A stretch of 64,000 nt of DNA from Cryptomeria japonica. Lineage: Eukaryota > Streptophyta > Pinopsida > Cupressales > Cupressaceae. This document shows positions 21,300-32,811 of this stretch, one piece after another. The notes under the pieces are model-generated. The model saw nothing but the letters and a program-made list of their open reading frames with translations, did not search any database and had not been told where the DNA came from. Location of the stretch: assembly GCF_030272615.1 (NCBI RefSeq), contig NC_081415.1, forward strand, positions 231,192,303 to 231,256,302, written 5' to 3'. Every line of letters begins with the position of its first letter. Positions within the stretch are counted from its first letter, which is position 1. Position numbers and translations under genes: made by a program.

Positions 21300-22310
21300 A
21301 GCTTTGCCAAGCTTTTATGGTGATATCAAATTCTTGCATCAATAGTAACCATCTTGTCAATCTTCCCGTTATCAATTATTTATTCATAAGATATTTGATT
21401 GATGCATGATCGGTATGGAAAAAGATCTAATATCCTATCATAATGCCTGAAATTATTAAGGGCATAAATGACTACTAGCATTTCTTTCTTTGTGAATATA
21501 CAATTAAATTCATCCCCTTGCAGGTTTATGCTGACAAAATAGATTGTGTGCTCAAGTAGTGCCTCTTTTTGGTCCAAAATAGCTCCTATTACATAATCAA
21601 AAGCATCTGTATGAATGTAGAATGGAAATTCCCAATTAGGACCTTTCAGCACAGGTGCTAGTGTTGAAGATTCTTTTATACTAGAGAAAACTTGTTTACA
21701 ATCTACTGTCCAATGAAATTCTGCATCTTTAGCCAAAAGGCTATAGAATGGTGTTGCAATTGTATTGAAGTCCTTTATGAATCTCCTATAATACCCTGCA
21801 TGTCCTAAAAAACTTATGTCATCCTTTTGTTTTACGAGTATAGGAAGACTAGAAATAACTACAATCTTGGCTTGATCTACTTCTATTCCTTTTTGAGAGA
21901 TGTAGTGGCCAAAGACCACTCCTTGTTGCATCATCATGAAATACTTTTCATTATTCAAAGATAGATTATGATCTTGACATCTTTGCAAAACTCTCTCTAG
22001 TCTTTGTAATGCTTCAACAAAGTTAGTGCCATAAGTTATAAAATCATCCATATAAATTTCCATACACTCATGTGAAATGTTTGAAAATATACTTATTGCT
22101 GCTCTTTGGAAAGTTGCAGGTGCATTGCAGAGACCAAATGAAAGCACTGAATAGGCATAAGTTCCCCATGGGCAAGTGAAAGTTTTCTTCTCCTGATCTT
22201 CTGGTGCAATTTGTATTTGATTGTAGCCACTAAAACCATCTACGAAACATAAATACTATTTCCTTGATAGTGAATCCAATACTTAATCTATAAAAGGAAG
22301 TGGAAAATGA
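21300..22310 (-). pseudogene. Athila-like reverse transcriptase and RNase H remnant
   Basis: The open frame at 22147-21380 covers the RT palm and thumb and RNase H. FGLCNAPATFQR comes first, the catalytic box IYMDDF follows about 25 residues later, and FLGHAGYYRRFIKDFN marks the connection. The RNase H stretch FYIHTDAFDYVIGAIL follows. Upstream to 22310 the fingers region is recognisable (TFTCPWGTYA) but shifted out of frame. Confidence 0.85.
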
Positions 22311-22559
22311 TCATGTATGTAGATCACTAGCATTTGGCATTTTCAATTCTCTAGGTAACAAAGTGGGAAAAATATTTGTTGTTGCAGTATTTGCATTTGG
22401 AAGAAGCATTGGCAAAGGACTTTCTGAACTAAGTACATGATGGGATAGTTTTGCATGAGCCTCATAATGATTCTGGATGATTTAGAATAAAATTTCATCT
22501 TCATCATATAGTTGCAAGAAATGGCTTTCATCTATCATAATTAGCTTTGCCACCAAGTC

Positions 22560-22917
22560 AATGTCTTCGAGTTCTTCTCCAATATTGGCCTAGATATGAT
22601 TGTCTATGTCTTGGGTTGGTTGAGCAGGTGGATAGATTAGCAATTTTTTATTATTTCTACCATCGGAGAAGGTCATATCTCCTGAACGACATCCTATATA
22701 AGCATCTGTTGTGGCCAACCATGCCCTTCCCAATATAATAGGATATCCTCCTAAGGTATCTTTAGGGAAGAGTATCATAAAATCCGTTGGGTACTCCCAT
22801 GAATATAAAGTAGCCATTATATCTTCCACAAGGGTACCTACAAGAAGTTGTGTCCACTTTTTGGCCAAAAAGTGGAAGTTTTTTCCCATTTTTTCAATTT
22901 CATCTAGTTTGACCTAA
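22560..22917 (-). pseudogene. Athila-like aspartic protease remnant
   Basis: The 99-residue frame at 22889-22590 contains GGYPIILGRAWLATTDAYIG followed by a GDMTFSDG turn. This is the C-terminal half of an Athila-type retropepsin. The catalytic Asp part would lie upstream, beyond the truncation, and is not seen. Confidence 0.65.
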
Positions 22918-23970
22918 ATATTTCAGGCATTTAAAGAATGAATCTTGAAAAAAATTAGGAAGAGAAAATGTAGTGCTTGAAGTCTACTTTCCAAATATGT
23001 AATTTATTTTAATACCCAGATCTTAAAAATGAAGTTTGAATAGGCATTACTAAAACCTATAGTTTAAAAGTCACTTTTCAGGACCATACCATGCTCGTGT
23101 ACGACAAGCATAATTTGACCTAAATGAAACTATTTTTATAAATCCTTTTGGGAAAAGATATATAACTCACTCATCTTTGAAAAGAATATTTTTTTGTAAT
23201 TTTTTTCTGTATATTTTTTTTGTTAATTTTTTATTGGGCATAATCATTGTTTTGAAAAATTCTTTTGTACGGCAAGCATAATTTTACCTAAACTTAACAT
23301 TTTTACTTTTTGTTTTCTTTTTACTATATAGAATTGTCTCTAGTTTGATGCCATATAAAAAAAAATTCAAAAAACTTAGAGACAAAAAAGTTATTAAAAA
23401 ACTAAAAAACCATGTTATTTCGAGTTTATGGACCTCTTTCATTAGTAATTATTTTTAAAATAAAAATATCGATCCATTTTTTTAAAAAATTACATATTTA
23501 GAATCTAGATAATCTCTACTATAATGGGTTTTCATTGTTTAAAAAAATTCTGAAAATTTGGTGTTCAAATATATTTTTGAAGTCATTATTTTATATGAAG
23601 ATTGATTTGGTCTTCAAGTTGCATGTCAAACCAGGTCCAAGCCAAAGGGTTGGCTCTCCAAACCATTTCCCAAGCCAAAACCGAAGCTACAACCGAACCA
23701 AAGTTTGAAATTTTTAGAAACGGGATCCCATTTCATTTTTTAAAATAATTAAAAACACATTTAGCAAACGGGATCCTGTTTCAAAAACAAAATGGGAACA
23801 TGTTTCCCCCTTTTTTTTAAAAAAAAAAAAGACTATATATACATGAAATATAACATTTAAGTTTAAGTCAAATTTCCCTTTATCTTTTTCCTTTCTTATA
23901 CTTTAAGTTTGAGAGTGGTTTCAGATCTCTAGGAGTTATAATACAAATTATAGATTTTAGAAGATCTTAT
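22918..23970. other. Unassigned AT-rich sequence
   Basis: It is AT-rich with many A/T runs and two weak short repeats of an aaacgggatcc-like phrase near 23719-23775. I found no coding region, LTR or RNA gene. Confidence 0.5.
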
Positions 23971-24505
23971 AAATTTTCACGTAATAGGACCTATAATGTC
24001 ATAATACAACCTATTCTATCATAATAGGTCCCATTGTGACATAATAGGTCCTAATGTGTCATAATAGGTCCTATTGTTTCATAATAGGTCCTATTTTGTC
24101 ATAATAAGTCCTATTGTGTCATAATAGGTCCTATTATGACATAATACGACCTATTAAGTCATAATAGGTCTCATTATATCATAAGACCTCTCAAAAGGAC
24201 CTATTATGACATTATACCTCTTACTAGGACCTATTATGAGTTAAGACCCCTTAGTAGGAGCTATTATGACACAATAGAATCGATTATCACATAATAGGAC
24301 CTATTATGTCATAATAGATCCTATAATGTCATAAGACCCCTTAAGAGGACATGTCATGTCATAATAGGTCCTATTATATCATAAGACCCCTTAAGAGGAC
24401 ATATTATGATATTATACCCCTTAGTAGGACCTATTGAAGGGTATTATGTCATAATAGAACTGATTATGACATAATAGGTCATACTATGTCATCATAGGTC
24501 CTATT
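23971..24505. repeat. Tandem array of a 20-bp near-palindromic unit
   Basis: About 26 imperfect copies of a unit like TCATAATAGGTCCTATTATG run head to tail. The consensus is its own reverse complement around GGTCC/GGACC, so neighbouring units can pair with each other in many ways. Copies vary by substitution and small indels. The array ends exactly at the left LTR of element H (24506), so H inserted within or at its edge. Confidence 0.88.
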
Positions 24506-25509
24506 TGTTATTACTCGGAAGGCAACTGAGAGGAGGGGTGAATCAGTTGTCTATGAATTTCAACTCAAATACAACTTAATAAAACTTGATACTTAATATC
24601 GGTAAACCAAAATTAATGTCGGTCAACAGATTAACAGTTAATATCAATACCGGTGAAACTTAATGCATGAAACAGAAGGAGAAACAACATCCACAACACA
24701 TAACACAAAGATTTTAATGTGGAAACCCTATAAGGGGAAAAACCATGATGGAAAAACTTACCCACAATCAGGTGATACTATTGCAGATAGTATGTGTATA
24801 CAAATGGGGTCTGCACATACAGAAAGGCCAACTCCCTAGAGCATACTTCTCAAATGGGAGTCACAATGACTATAGTAGGATGGTTAAATCCTAAAATAAT
24901 GTACTACTCAAAATAGCATCTCCAATGTTGGATTCAATACCGGTTAAGCTCTAATAATCACCTTCAAACCTTCCTTGAACCTTCTCTATGGTCTTCTCAT
25001 ATGATCTTCAATATTCGTACATACCATGTTGCAATACCATAACCTTACATACCATATCCCATATCTTATATCTCATCAATTGAGATCTTACATATATACA
25101 AAACCTAAGACCAAATGTGTAGGTTGACTCACTAAGAATATTACAATAAAATCATCTCCATAATGTGTCGTGCTGATCTGGAATAGATAATGCATACTAG
25201 TCCATAACCTAGACCAATATGTCGGTAACAACAAATATGTCAACCTGATTAGACCATTAACCAGAATTCCAAAACCAAGTATCCAAACCATGTCTTCGAC
25301 ATAATCAAGTGATCTCCAGATGATAACAAGTCATCCTCAGTGTCGGTGAATAATATAACCTGTCGGTGAACAATATACCGATGACTGTGCATAAGTCACT
25401 AAACATGCCAGTGAACACAATGTGTCGGTTCAACATAAACAAAGATCTCCAGAAGGATAAGTGTTGACATCAATGATAAAACTAATGCAACACATCCATA
25501 ATACCAACA
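24506..25509 (-). repeat. Element H 3' LTR
   Basis: It is 1004 bp, reading on the minus strand from TGTTGGTATTATGG to GAGTAATAACA. It matches the partial LTR at 63547-64000 over most of its visible length, although the terminal ~30 bases differ more. CTATT at 24501-24505 should be one copy of its target duplication. Confidence 0.9.
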
Positions 25510-25522
25510 ATCTCCCCCTTTG
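25510..25522 (-). promoter_or_regulatory. Element H polypurine tract
   Basis: AAAGGGGGAGAT on the minus strand sits directly before the LTR start TGTTGG. It is the same tract as in element A. Confidence 0.88.
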
Positions 25523-25775
25523 GCATTGATGGCAACACAAGATGGAAAAATATCTAAGTGCCAAAATAGAATGCCAAAAATCAAAAACCAACAATCTCCA
25601 GAATAGATCAATACCAGAAATCAAAATCAAAATGCAGAGAATATATATCTCTCCCTCAATGAATAATCTCTCCCCCCGGGATAATGTTTCCTAAATACAA
25701 AATCTTTTCCATATATATCTCTCCCCTTTTGACATCAAATGCCAAATAAATACAAATATAAGAACGCACAACCAA

Positions 25776-27386
25776 TTAATATAACCAACTACTCCCCCTG
25801 TGAAGTAGCTCTCCTCCATAAAAGCTGGAAAAATATTTCTCTGTTAGTTTATGTGGGGGTATTACCCCAAGTTGCTCTCTGAGATATTCAAAAGTTTCCT
25901 TAGGCAAATGTTTAGTAAATATATCCGCAATTTGGTCTTTAGTATTCACATAAACCAATCTTACTTCTTTTGCTTCAACATTCTCTTTCAAAAAGTTATA
26001 TTTGATAGAAACATGTTTAGTCTTAGAGTAAAATACCAGATTCTTTGATATATCAATTATTGAATTATCACAATAAATGATTATAGGTTATTTGTATTTT
26101 ACCTTTATGTCCTTCAATATTTGCTTAATCCATAATACCTTAGTACAATTAGTTGATGCTACAACATATTTTGATTTTGTTGTTGATAATGATGTACAAC
26201 TTTGCTTCTTGCTCAACCATAAAATCAATCTACTACCAAGAAAGAATGCTCCACCAGTGGTTCTTTTTCTGTCATCTAAATCTCCTACCCAATTTGCATT
26301 GATGTATGCACATAAATCAAAATTTTCATCTTTAGGATACCATAAACCAAGATTTGTTGTGCCTTGTAGATACCAAAATATCCTTTTTACCGTTGATTCA
26401 TGATTTTCTTTAGGATTACTCTAAAATATTGAAACAATACATATTGCATTCATTATATCAGGTCTTGTTTGTGTCAAATATAGTAAACCTCCAATCATAG
26501 ATTTATATCTTGTCAGATTAACAGGATTTGAATCATCCTTCAATGTCAATTTATCAGTTGTAGTCATAGGAGTACTTACCGGTTTGGAGTTTTCCATACC
26601 AAATTTCTTCAATAGTTCATTCAAGTATTTTGTTTTACATATGAATATACCTTTATCAGTTTGTGAAATCTACAATCCTAAAAAGAATTTTAGATCCCCA
26701 ATCATAGACATTTCAAATTCTTCATGCATCTTGTTAGCAAAGTCTTTACACAATCCATCTTCTCCTCCAAAAATGATATCATCAACAAAAACTTCAATAA
26801 CCAAGATGTCATCATTAGTCACTTTGAAATATAAGTTGATGTCAGCATTACCTTTAGTGTAACCAAGCTTCAAAAGATATTTGTCCAATCTAGCATACCA
26901 AGCTCTAGGAGCTTGCTTTAATCCATACAAAGCTTTCCTTAATCTACAAACCATATCTTTATCATTTGTCAATGAAAATCCATCAGGTTGTTCAATGTAA
27001 ACTTCCTCTTCAAGATCACCATTCAGAAATGCACATTTTACATCCATCTGAAATACTTTATAGTTCTTATGAGTTGCAAATGCAAGAAATAAATTGACTG
27101 CCTCAATTCTAGATACTGATGCAAAGGTTTCATTATAATCAATTCCCTCTTTTTGTGAATATCCTTTATGCACTAATCTTTCTTTGTTCTTGATTACCTT
27201 ACCATCTTCATTAAGTTTATTTCTGAATACCCATTTAGTTCCAATTACATTTTTGTCTTTAGGCCGGGGAACTAATGTCCATGTATTGTTCTTTTCAATT
27301 TGTTCTAGTTCATCTTCCATTGCTTTAATCAAATGTTCAACTTGACAAGCTTCAATAACAGATGTCGGTTCAATTTGAGAAATTAA
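25776..27386 (-). pseudogene. Element H reverse transcriptase and RNase H
   Basis: The frame is continuous from 27386 to 25776 apart from single stops. The RT has IGTKWVFRNKLNEDG, QMDVKCAFLNGDL, ALYGLKQAPRAWY and the catalytic box VFVDDIIFGG, all well preserved. RNase H follows: a DRKRTTGGAFFLG-like strand near 26245, a YCDN stretch near 26060, and the tail KDQIADIFTKHLPKETFEYL at 25940-25880. One stop after FFLGL (TAG where relatives have Gln) splits RT from the next block. This module copies element RNA into DNA. It is among the best-kept pol segments in the window. Confidence 0.9.
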
Positions 27387-28490
27387 TCATACCTCTTCAT
27401 TTTCCAATCTTCCTCTTGTCATAACACCTTGATACTTGTTCCCAATTATCTGATTTTCTAAGTGATTCAATCTTACATACCTGGGTTTATTCACATGTTG
27501 TTGTTCTTCAGTCACTATGGAATTTTCTGATGATGCTGGTGTGATTGGATCCACACTCTGTACTAGTGCACTCCATATAGGTTCATTTATTATCAGCTCA
27601 ACTGTCGGTTCAGAATCTACAGACCTTGAATTTCTTCTAAATTGTTCATCTATCTTCACATTAGCACTCTCAATGATTTTTTGCAATCTTTTATTAAAAC
27701 ATCTATATGCATTGCTCTTAGATGAATAACCAAGAAATATTCCTTCATCACTTCTAGGATCAAATTTACCAATATACTCATCTCACCTAATATAGCATTT
27801 GCTTCCAAATATTCTGAAGTATTTAAGAGTAGGAGTATTACCAAACCATAGTTCATAAGGGGTCTTACTGGTTCATCTTTGATGTGAACTCTATTGAAAG
27901 TGTAAACCACTTTATTCACTTCTTCTCTCCAATACACATGAGGTAGGTTCTCTTCTGATATTATGCTTCTGGCTGCTTCCAAAATAGTTATGTTCTTCCT
28001 TTCCACAATTCCATTTTGCTGAGGTGTCTGGGGTGCTGATAGTTGTCTTCTAATTCCATTTACTTCACAGAATGTATTAAATTCATTAGATGTAAATTCA
28101 CCTCCTTGATCAGATCTCAAACATTTGATTTTCTTACTGGTTTCATTCTCTACCATTGCCTTGAATAGTTTGAATTTTCCAAAAGTGTCTGATCTCTCCC
28201 TGATAAAAGTAACCCAGCACATTCTAGAATAATCATGAATAATCAGCATAAAGTATCTATCTCCCTGTAGACTTCTTGTTCTTTCTGGACCACTTAAGTT
28301 AGTATGAATTAAGTCAAGAACATTATAGGATTTCTCAGAAATACTCTTAAAAGTTGTTCTAACTTGCTTTCCCATTTGACATTCCTTACATACCGGATTA
28401 TGAGGTTTCACAATCTTAGGTAAATCCCTTACTTCCTTAGTTGAACTGATCTTTACAATGCAATCAAAATTTACATGACAAAGTCTCTTA
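27387..28490 (-). pseudogene. Element H integrase, one frameshift
   Basis: The pre-integrase zinc residues (VCKECQMGKQ) lie near 28390. The core follows with LIHTNLSGP, HDYSRMCWVTF, LRSDQGGEFTS and NGIVERKN. The second catalytic Asp and the Glu are present, but the first catalytic position is Asn in place of Asp, as in element A. A frameshift near 27870-27900 moves the C-terminal part (YFRIFGSKCY region) into the frame used by RT. The region 27686-27387 is the variable linker to RT. Confidence 0.85.
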
Positions 28491-28492
28491 TG

Positions 28493-29980
28493 TCATAACA
28501 AACTTTCATCAATATGTGCAATCAAGCATGTCTTATCATTGTTGTTCAAATGAAAGATATTACCTTTAGTCAGATTACCAGTTGCAATCTCCAATCCAGT
28601 TTTGTTCATGATTTTGCATTTACCATTCTTGAATTGTAACTGAAATCCCTTTTCAACTAATTGACCAACACTCAAAATATTATGCTTCAAACCTTCAACA
28701 TAATAAACATTGTCAGTATTTTGCTTACCATCCAAAGATATAATGCCTTTTCCTTTGATCAAACAAGCTTTATCATCCCCAAATCTTACTAGACCTCCAC
28801 TATATTCCTTGAAAGATAAGAATTTACTTTTATCACCAGTCATATGATGTGAACATCCAGAATCTATGATCCATTCATCCCTTTCTTCAATTTTAGTTGT
28901 CAGGGCCTGCTCTACCAGTGGAATAGTAGGTGTCGGTTGATCTTCTTTTATTGCAATAAAAGCACATCTATTGTTTGTCGGTTCTTCATCAAAATCATCA
29001 GTATAGTAACAAGATTTATCTCTATTCTTCTTAAATTTGTATCTCTGATATTCAGGGTTAGGCTTATATGTCCTTTTTGCTTCCTCTCTCAATCTTGCAT
29101 GTCTATTAGGACATCTAGATGCCATATGACCAAATTTATTACAATTAAAACATTTAAATGGTGCTTTACCTTCATACTTACTTCCAACTAGACCTTTAGG
29201 CATTTTCTTTGAAAATAGTGCTTCAAGTTCTTCTAGTTCTTCATTTTCCCTTCTGATATCTTCAAGTTCTCTTACATAAAGTGCTTTCCAATTAGATTTG
29301 TTAGATGATGATGATGATGATGCAGATGATGAAGCTTTGAAGGCTAAATCTATCTTAATTGTAACAACAGGACCAAATTCCTCAAGCTCAAATGCTGAAA
29401 GTTTTCCAACCAAGGTATCTCTAGATACTGATGTGTTAGGCATTGTTCTCAACTCATTAACAACAGTTACTTTCATTTTTTATGCCGGTGGCAATGCTCT
29501 TAAAACATTAGAAACAATTTCATCTTCACTTAAGGATCCTCCACAACATTGTATTCCTAAAACAATTTCATTATCTCTTTCCATAAAAGCAGAAATTCTT
29601 TCATCTTCTTCCATTTTCAAATTTTCATACTTGACCCAAAAACATTCCATTTTAGCAATTTTGACAATGGTATCTCCTTCATTCGGTGTCTCCAATTTAT
29701 CCCAAATAACTTTAGCAATAGATCGGTCTGATAATACCATGATTTGTTGATATGATAATGCGCTCAAAAGTGCTTCTCTTGCTTTGCAATCATTTTCTTG
29801 ATCTTTACCCAATGTTGTTGGTTTAGGTTGATTCGGTGTAGGACCAACATAGCCATTATTTGTAACTTCCCATATGTCTCTTCCAATACAATTTAGACAT
29901 GTCTCCATTTTGATCTTCCATATACCATAGTTAGTTCCATCAAGTTTCAGATTGTCCTTCCCGAAAATGTTTGTTGCCAT
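28493..29980 (-). pseudogene. Element H gag and protease
   Basis: Gag starts at ATG 29980, immediately at the level 1 insertion junction. The capsid (LDGTNYGIWKIKMETCL near residues 11-27) runs to a stop at 29480 and continues in frame from 29476. A Ser-rich, GAT-repeat stretch near 29300 follows, then a zinc knuckle (CFNCNKFGHMASRC) near 29120. The protease motif IIDSGCSHHMTG with its catalytic Asp lies near 28865. A stop at 28493 stands where relatives have Trp (TGG to TGA). Capsid packages RNA, and the protease matures the polyprotein. Confidence 0.88.
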
Positions 29981-29982
29981 CA

Positions 29983-30707
29983 TGGTGCAGGGCACCTAGC
30001 ACTCCAAGAATGAAAGCTTTGATTTTTTTTAAGTTTGTGTTTTAATTTGTGATGTAATTATGGACCAACCATTGAGGACTTAGTAGAGCCATGGTTTATT
30101 TGTCCAAATTTTGGTTTGAGTCAATTGTGCTCAAGATGTTGTTACCCTAAGAAGTGAGATGCTTAGATAGTTCATAGGCAAAATACTCCAAATGAATGTA
30201 TTAGTGTATTAGGAGTCAACTGAGTTGTGTTTAGATATTCTAGGGTGTTTGAAGACCTTTAAGAGCCTTAGAATGCATTAGAATGCAAAATTGCATCCTA
30301 GAGCAAAAGTTATCAAAAGTTGTTGATCAACATTTTGCAATTTCTTGCAAAAGTTGCATTTTTGGTTATAGGCATTAGGATGTTGGTTGAACTGACTGAA
30401 ACAAGTGGATATAAGCCAAATTTTACTTCATTGTACGGGTTGGAGGATTGGAAATGCAAGAGCAAGTTTTTGGTTTGTGAAGCAGCCTTGTTTCCACCAG
30501 TTTTTGACAGTTTTGTCTTGTTTTTCCTTGCTTGTACGGTCCAGTACAGACTAGATGATGTAAAATCATTTCCATCTTTGTATGTTCATTGTATTTTCTT
30601 TCATTAAGGTTGATTTGCAGGTTTCATTGTTCCAGGTTGTAGATATTTCTTTCATTCTTTGCAACTAGGAACAAAACCCTTGCAAGTAGGGTTTAAGAGC
30701 AAGAAAT
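29983..30707 (+). repeat. Level 1 5' LTR, left part
   Basis: It starts TGGTGCAGGGCACC and matches 61862 to about 62585. The match ends at GAAAT (30703-30707), where the level 2 LTR begins. The rest of this LTR resumes at 56274. Confidence 0.9.
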
Positions 30708-31503
30708 TGTTAGACATAATGCACCATTAAGAGGGGGAGGGGCTGAATCAATGGTTCTCAAAACTTTCCCTTTTAGCTATCCTTTGTGAGAAAAATTGAT
30801 TTGTGAATCAAGCATAGTGCAAACTTACCGGTTAGTAATGAGACTAACTCAAATACACACACATACAAGGAGACATCACATAACACTAGCATATTCAAGG
30901 AAAACCCAAGATGGGAAAAACCTCGGTGAGCAATGTTGTTGAAGTCTACTACTCAAATCCAACCTCACAATAAAATATAGTTACAAATTTTAGGGCACCA
31001 ACCCAAGGAGCACCAACCACTACCTAATTTATGGGCTACAACCTAAAGGAGCACCAACCCAAGGAGCTACTACCCCTACACTGAGCTACAACTCAGTATT
31101 CACAATATAACCTTCAAAAACATAAGTCGTTATCATGTTACAAGTGAATCTTGCAACCTTATCAAATTTCTTACTCTATCAGTGAAGTACCTTCTCTCCT
31201 TTACCGACTCACTCTTCTTCCTACTCTGCACCTGCGGCTTCCCTATTGGATCTACACCTCACTCACAACACATCACCCGTATCACACTCTGTTGATGTAA
31301 GAACTACCGATTCTTCTCTCCAACCAGTTGAAAGCTTCAACCAGGTTCACTCTCACTCTCTTCTTAGATGCTCATTTAAGCAATTGGTTGGTCTTCTTCT
31401 AATTTGTAGAAGTCTTCCACTCCGCAACAACACTATATTCTTCTCTCTTTAGTAGCATCTCCCAATCTCTTTGGCCTTTTTACTTATTGCTTAGATTTCC
31501 TGC
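30708..31503 (-). repeat. Nest level 2: solo copia LTR, left part
   Basis: On the minus strand this is the LTR end (…GTCTAACA at 30708). Together with 54828-56273 it makes one ~2.24-kb LTR. GAAAT flanks the whole on both sides (30703-30707, 56274-56278). CCTGC at 31499-31503 is the left target copy of level 3. Confidence 0.87.
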
Positions 31504-32291
31504 TATTTACAGTGAAAATGAATAACAACAATGATGAAAGACTAAATAAATTCAACCACAAAACCCTAGCCTAACAACAACAAAGATCCACCATAACATA
31601 TGAAGATTACCTAAGACAATGCAAATCAAATGAAATCATAAAGATTATACCATCACATGTCCAATAGGGTTTGGATATCCATTCTTCCTATCTCCATTGA
31701 TCTTGCTTGATATATTTGCTCTCAGATTTTATGTGCACAAGAGCTCAACAAAGAACGGACATGTGGTTGCAAGTAGGATCACATATGAAAGTGCAAAAGG
31801 CGTAGTGTAGTCGAGTAATCAAGTAGTTAGTTAGGGTTGATAATGAAGGAAGTATCCTCTTATATAGAAGACACTATATGAAATGGAGGGATAAGATTGA
31901 GAGGTGTAAAAGATAAATGGTCAGTTATGATTAAAGGGTAGGTAGAAGAAAATAAGAAAATAATGAAAGGGTAGGTAGTGTATGAATTAAGAGATAAATG
32001 ACATGTGTCATAGGTAGAAAAGGTTAATGAATTAATTAAATAAATAAAGATTCATTTAATTAATAGAGGAAGTGGGATCAATTAAATAAATAAGATATCT
32101 ATTTAATTTAGGAAAAAGGATACTTTAAATAAATAAATGTATTTATTTAAATGAGAAATAAGACTAGAAGAGGATAAATGAATTAATTAAATAAATAAAG
32201 ATTTATTTAATTAATAAAAAAATTAGGCTTAGAATAATAAAATAAATAAAGATATTTATTCAATTAGACATGACAATTTTAGGTGTCTACA
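31504..32291 (-). repeat. Level 3 3' LTR
   Basis: On the minus strand it reads TGTAGACACC to …ACTGTAAATA; its last TG/CA base pair is mutated compared with the other copy. Five consecutive AT-rich palindromes (about 32030-32275) fill its U3 start. Confidence 0.93.
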
Positions 32292-32440
32292 TTTTGCCCC
32301 TCTTTGAGACAATGCAGCTTGTCGCGTTGTTTCAAAGAAGATAAGATGAACTGATACAATGTTGCCCCAAGATGGGAATTATATGCCCCCTCGAGAGATT
32401 GGATGAAGAATGTCTGAAAAGATTGTAGACAATCTCTCGA
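32292..32440 (-). promoter_or_regulatory. Level 3 polypurine tract and two stem-loops
   Basis: The PPT (minus AAAGAGGGGCAAAA) is at 32292-32305. Stem-loop 1 pairs 32302-32312 with 32327-32337, 11 bp with one G-U, extendable to 14. Then TATGCCCCC at 32382-32390 is followed by stem-loop 2, a perfect 11-bp stem (32391-32401 with 32430-32440). Confidence 0.72.
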
Positions 32441-32544
32441 TAAGAAAGAATGGCTAGAAAGGACTGACCGGATAGAGTGACAGAGTCACGGGATAAAGAA
32501 GACTGACTCGGGAGACGAGGGCTAGGGCTAGGTCTAGGGCAGTC

Positions 32545-32553
32545 TATAAAATA
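32545..32553 (+). promoter_or_regulatory. TATA box of the antisense PMD gene
   Basis: TATAAAATA lies 90 bases upstream of the ATG at 32643, on the plus strand, inside the level 3 element close to its 3' LTR. Spacing suits a short leader beginning about 30 bases downstream. This is a prediction from sequence only. Confidence 0.55.
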
Positions 32554-32811
32554 GACCACGAGGGGAATATATCCTCATTGTCATCCACACATCCAAGAGA
32601 TTAGAGTGCAGAGAGAAAATAGAGCAGCAGCAGTCAATAGCGATGGCATTGGTTCACAGATTTGATCGCGTTTGCCGATTTCAGAGGCCAGCAGATGCAG
32701 GAGAGCCGGTAAGTACCACAAAACCTCCTTGTACTTTGTTGTAATAAATGTTGTCATTAATACATCTTAGGTAGCGCAATAAATGCATTTTAGAATATGT
32801 CAAAAATGTGT

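Larger units (their letters stand above)
19775..22917 (-). mobile_element. Athila-like Ty3/gypsy pol fragment, gag missing
   Basis: The order on the minus strand is protease (about 22917-22560), RT (to about 21800), RNase H (to about 21300) and integrase (about 20990-19880). The RT block with FGLCNAPATFQR, then a YMDD box and later GIEVDQAKI, is typical of Athila-lineage elements as I know them. Gag and LTRs are not recognisable, so the piece is truncated upstream of protease at about 22917. Stops and frame changes are present. Confidence 0.82.
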
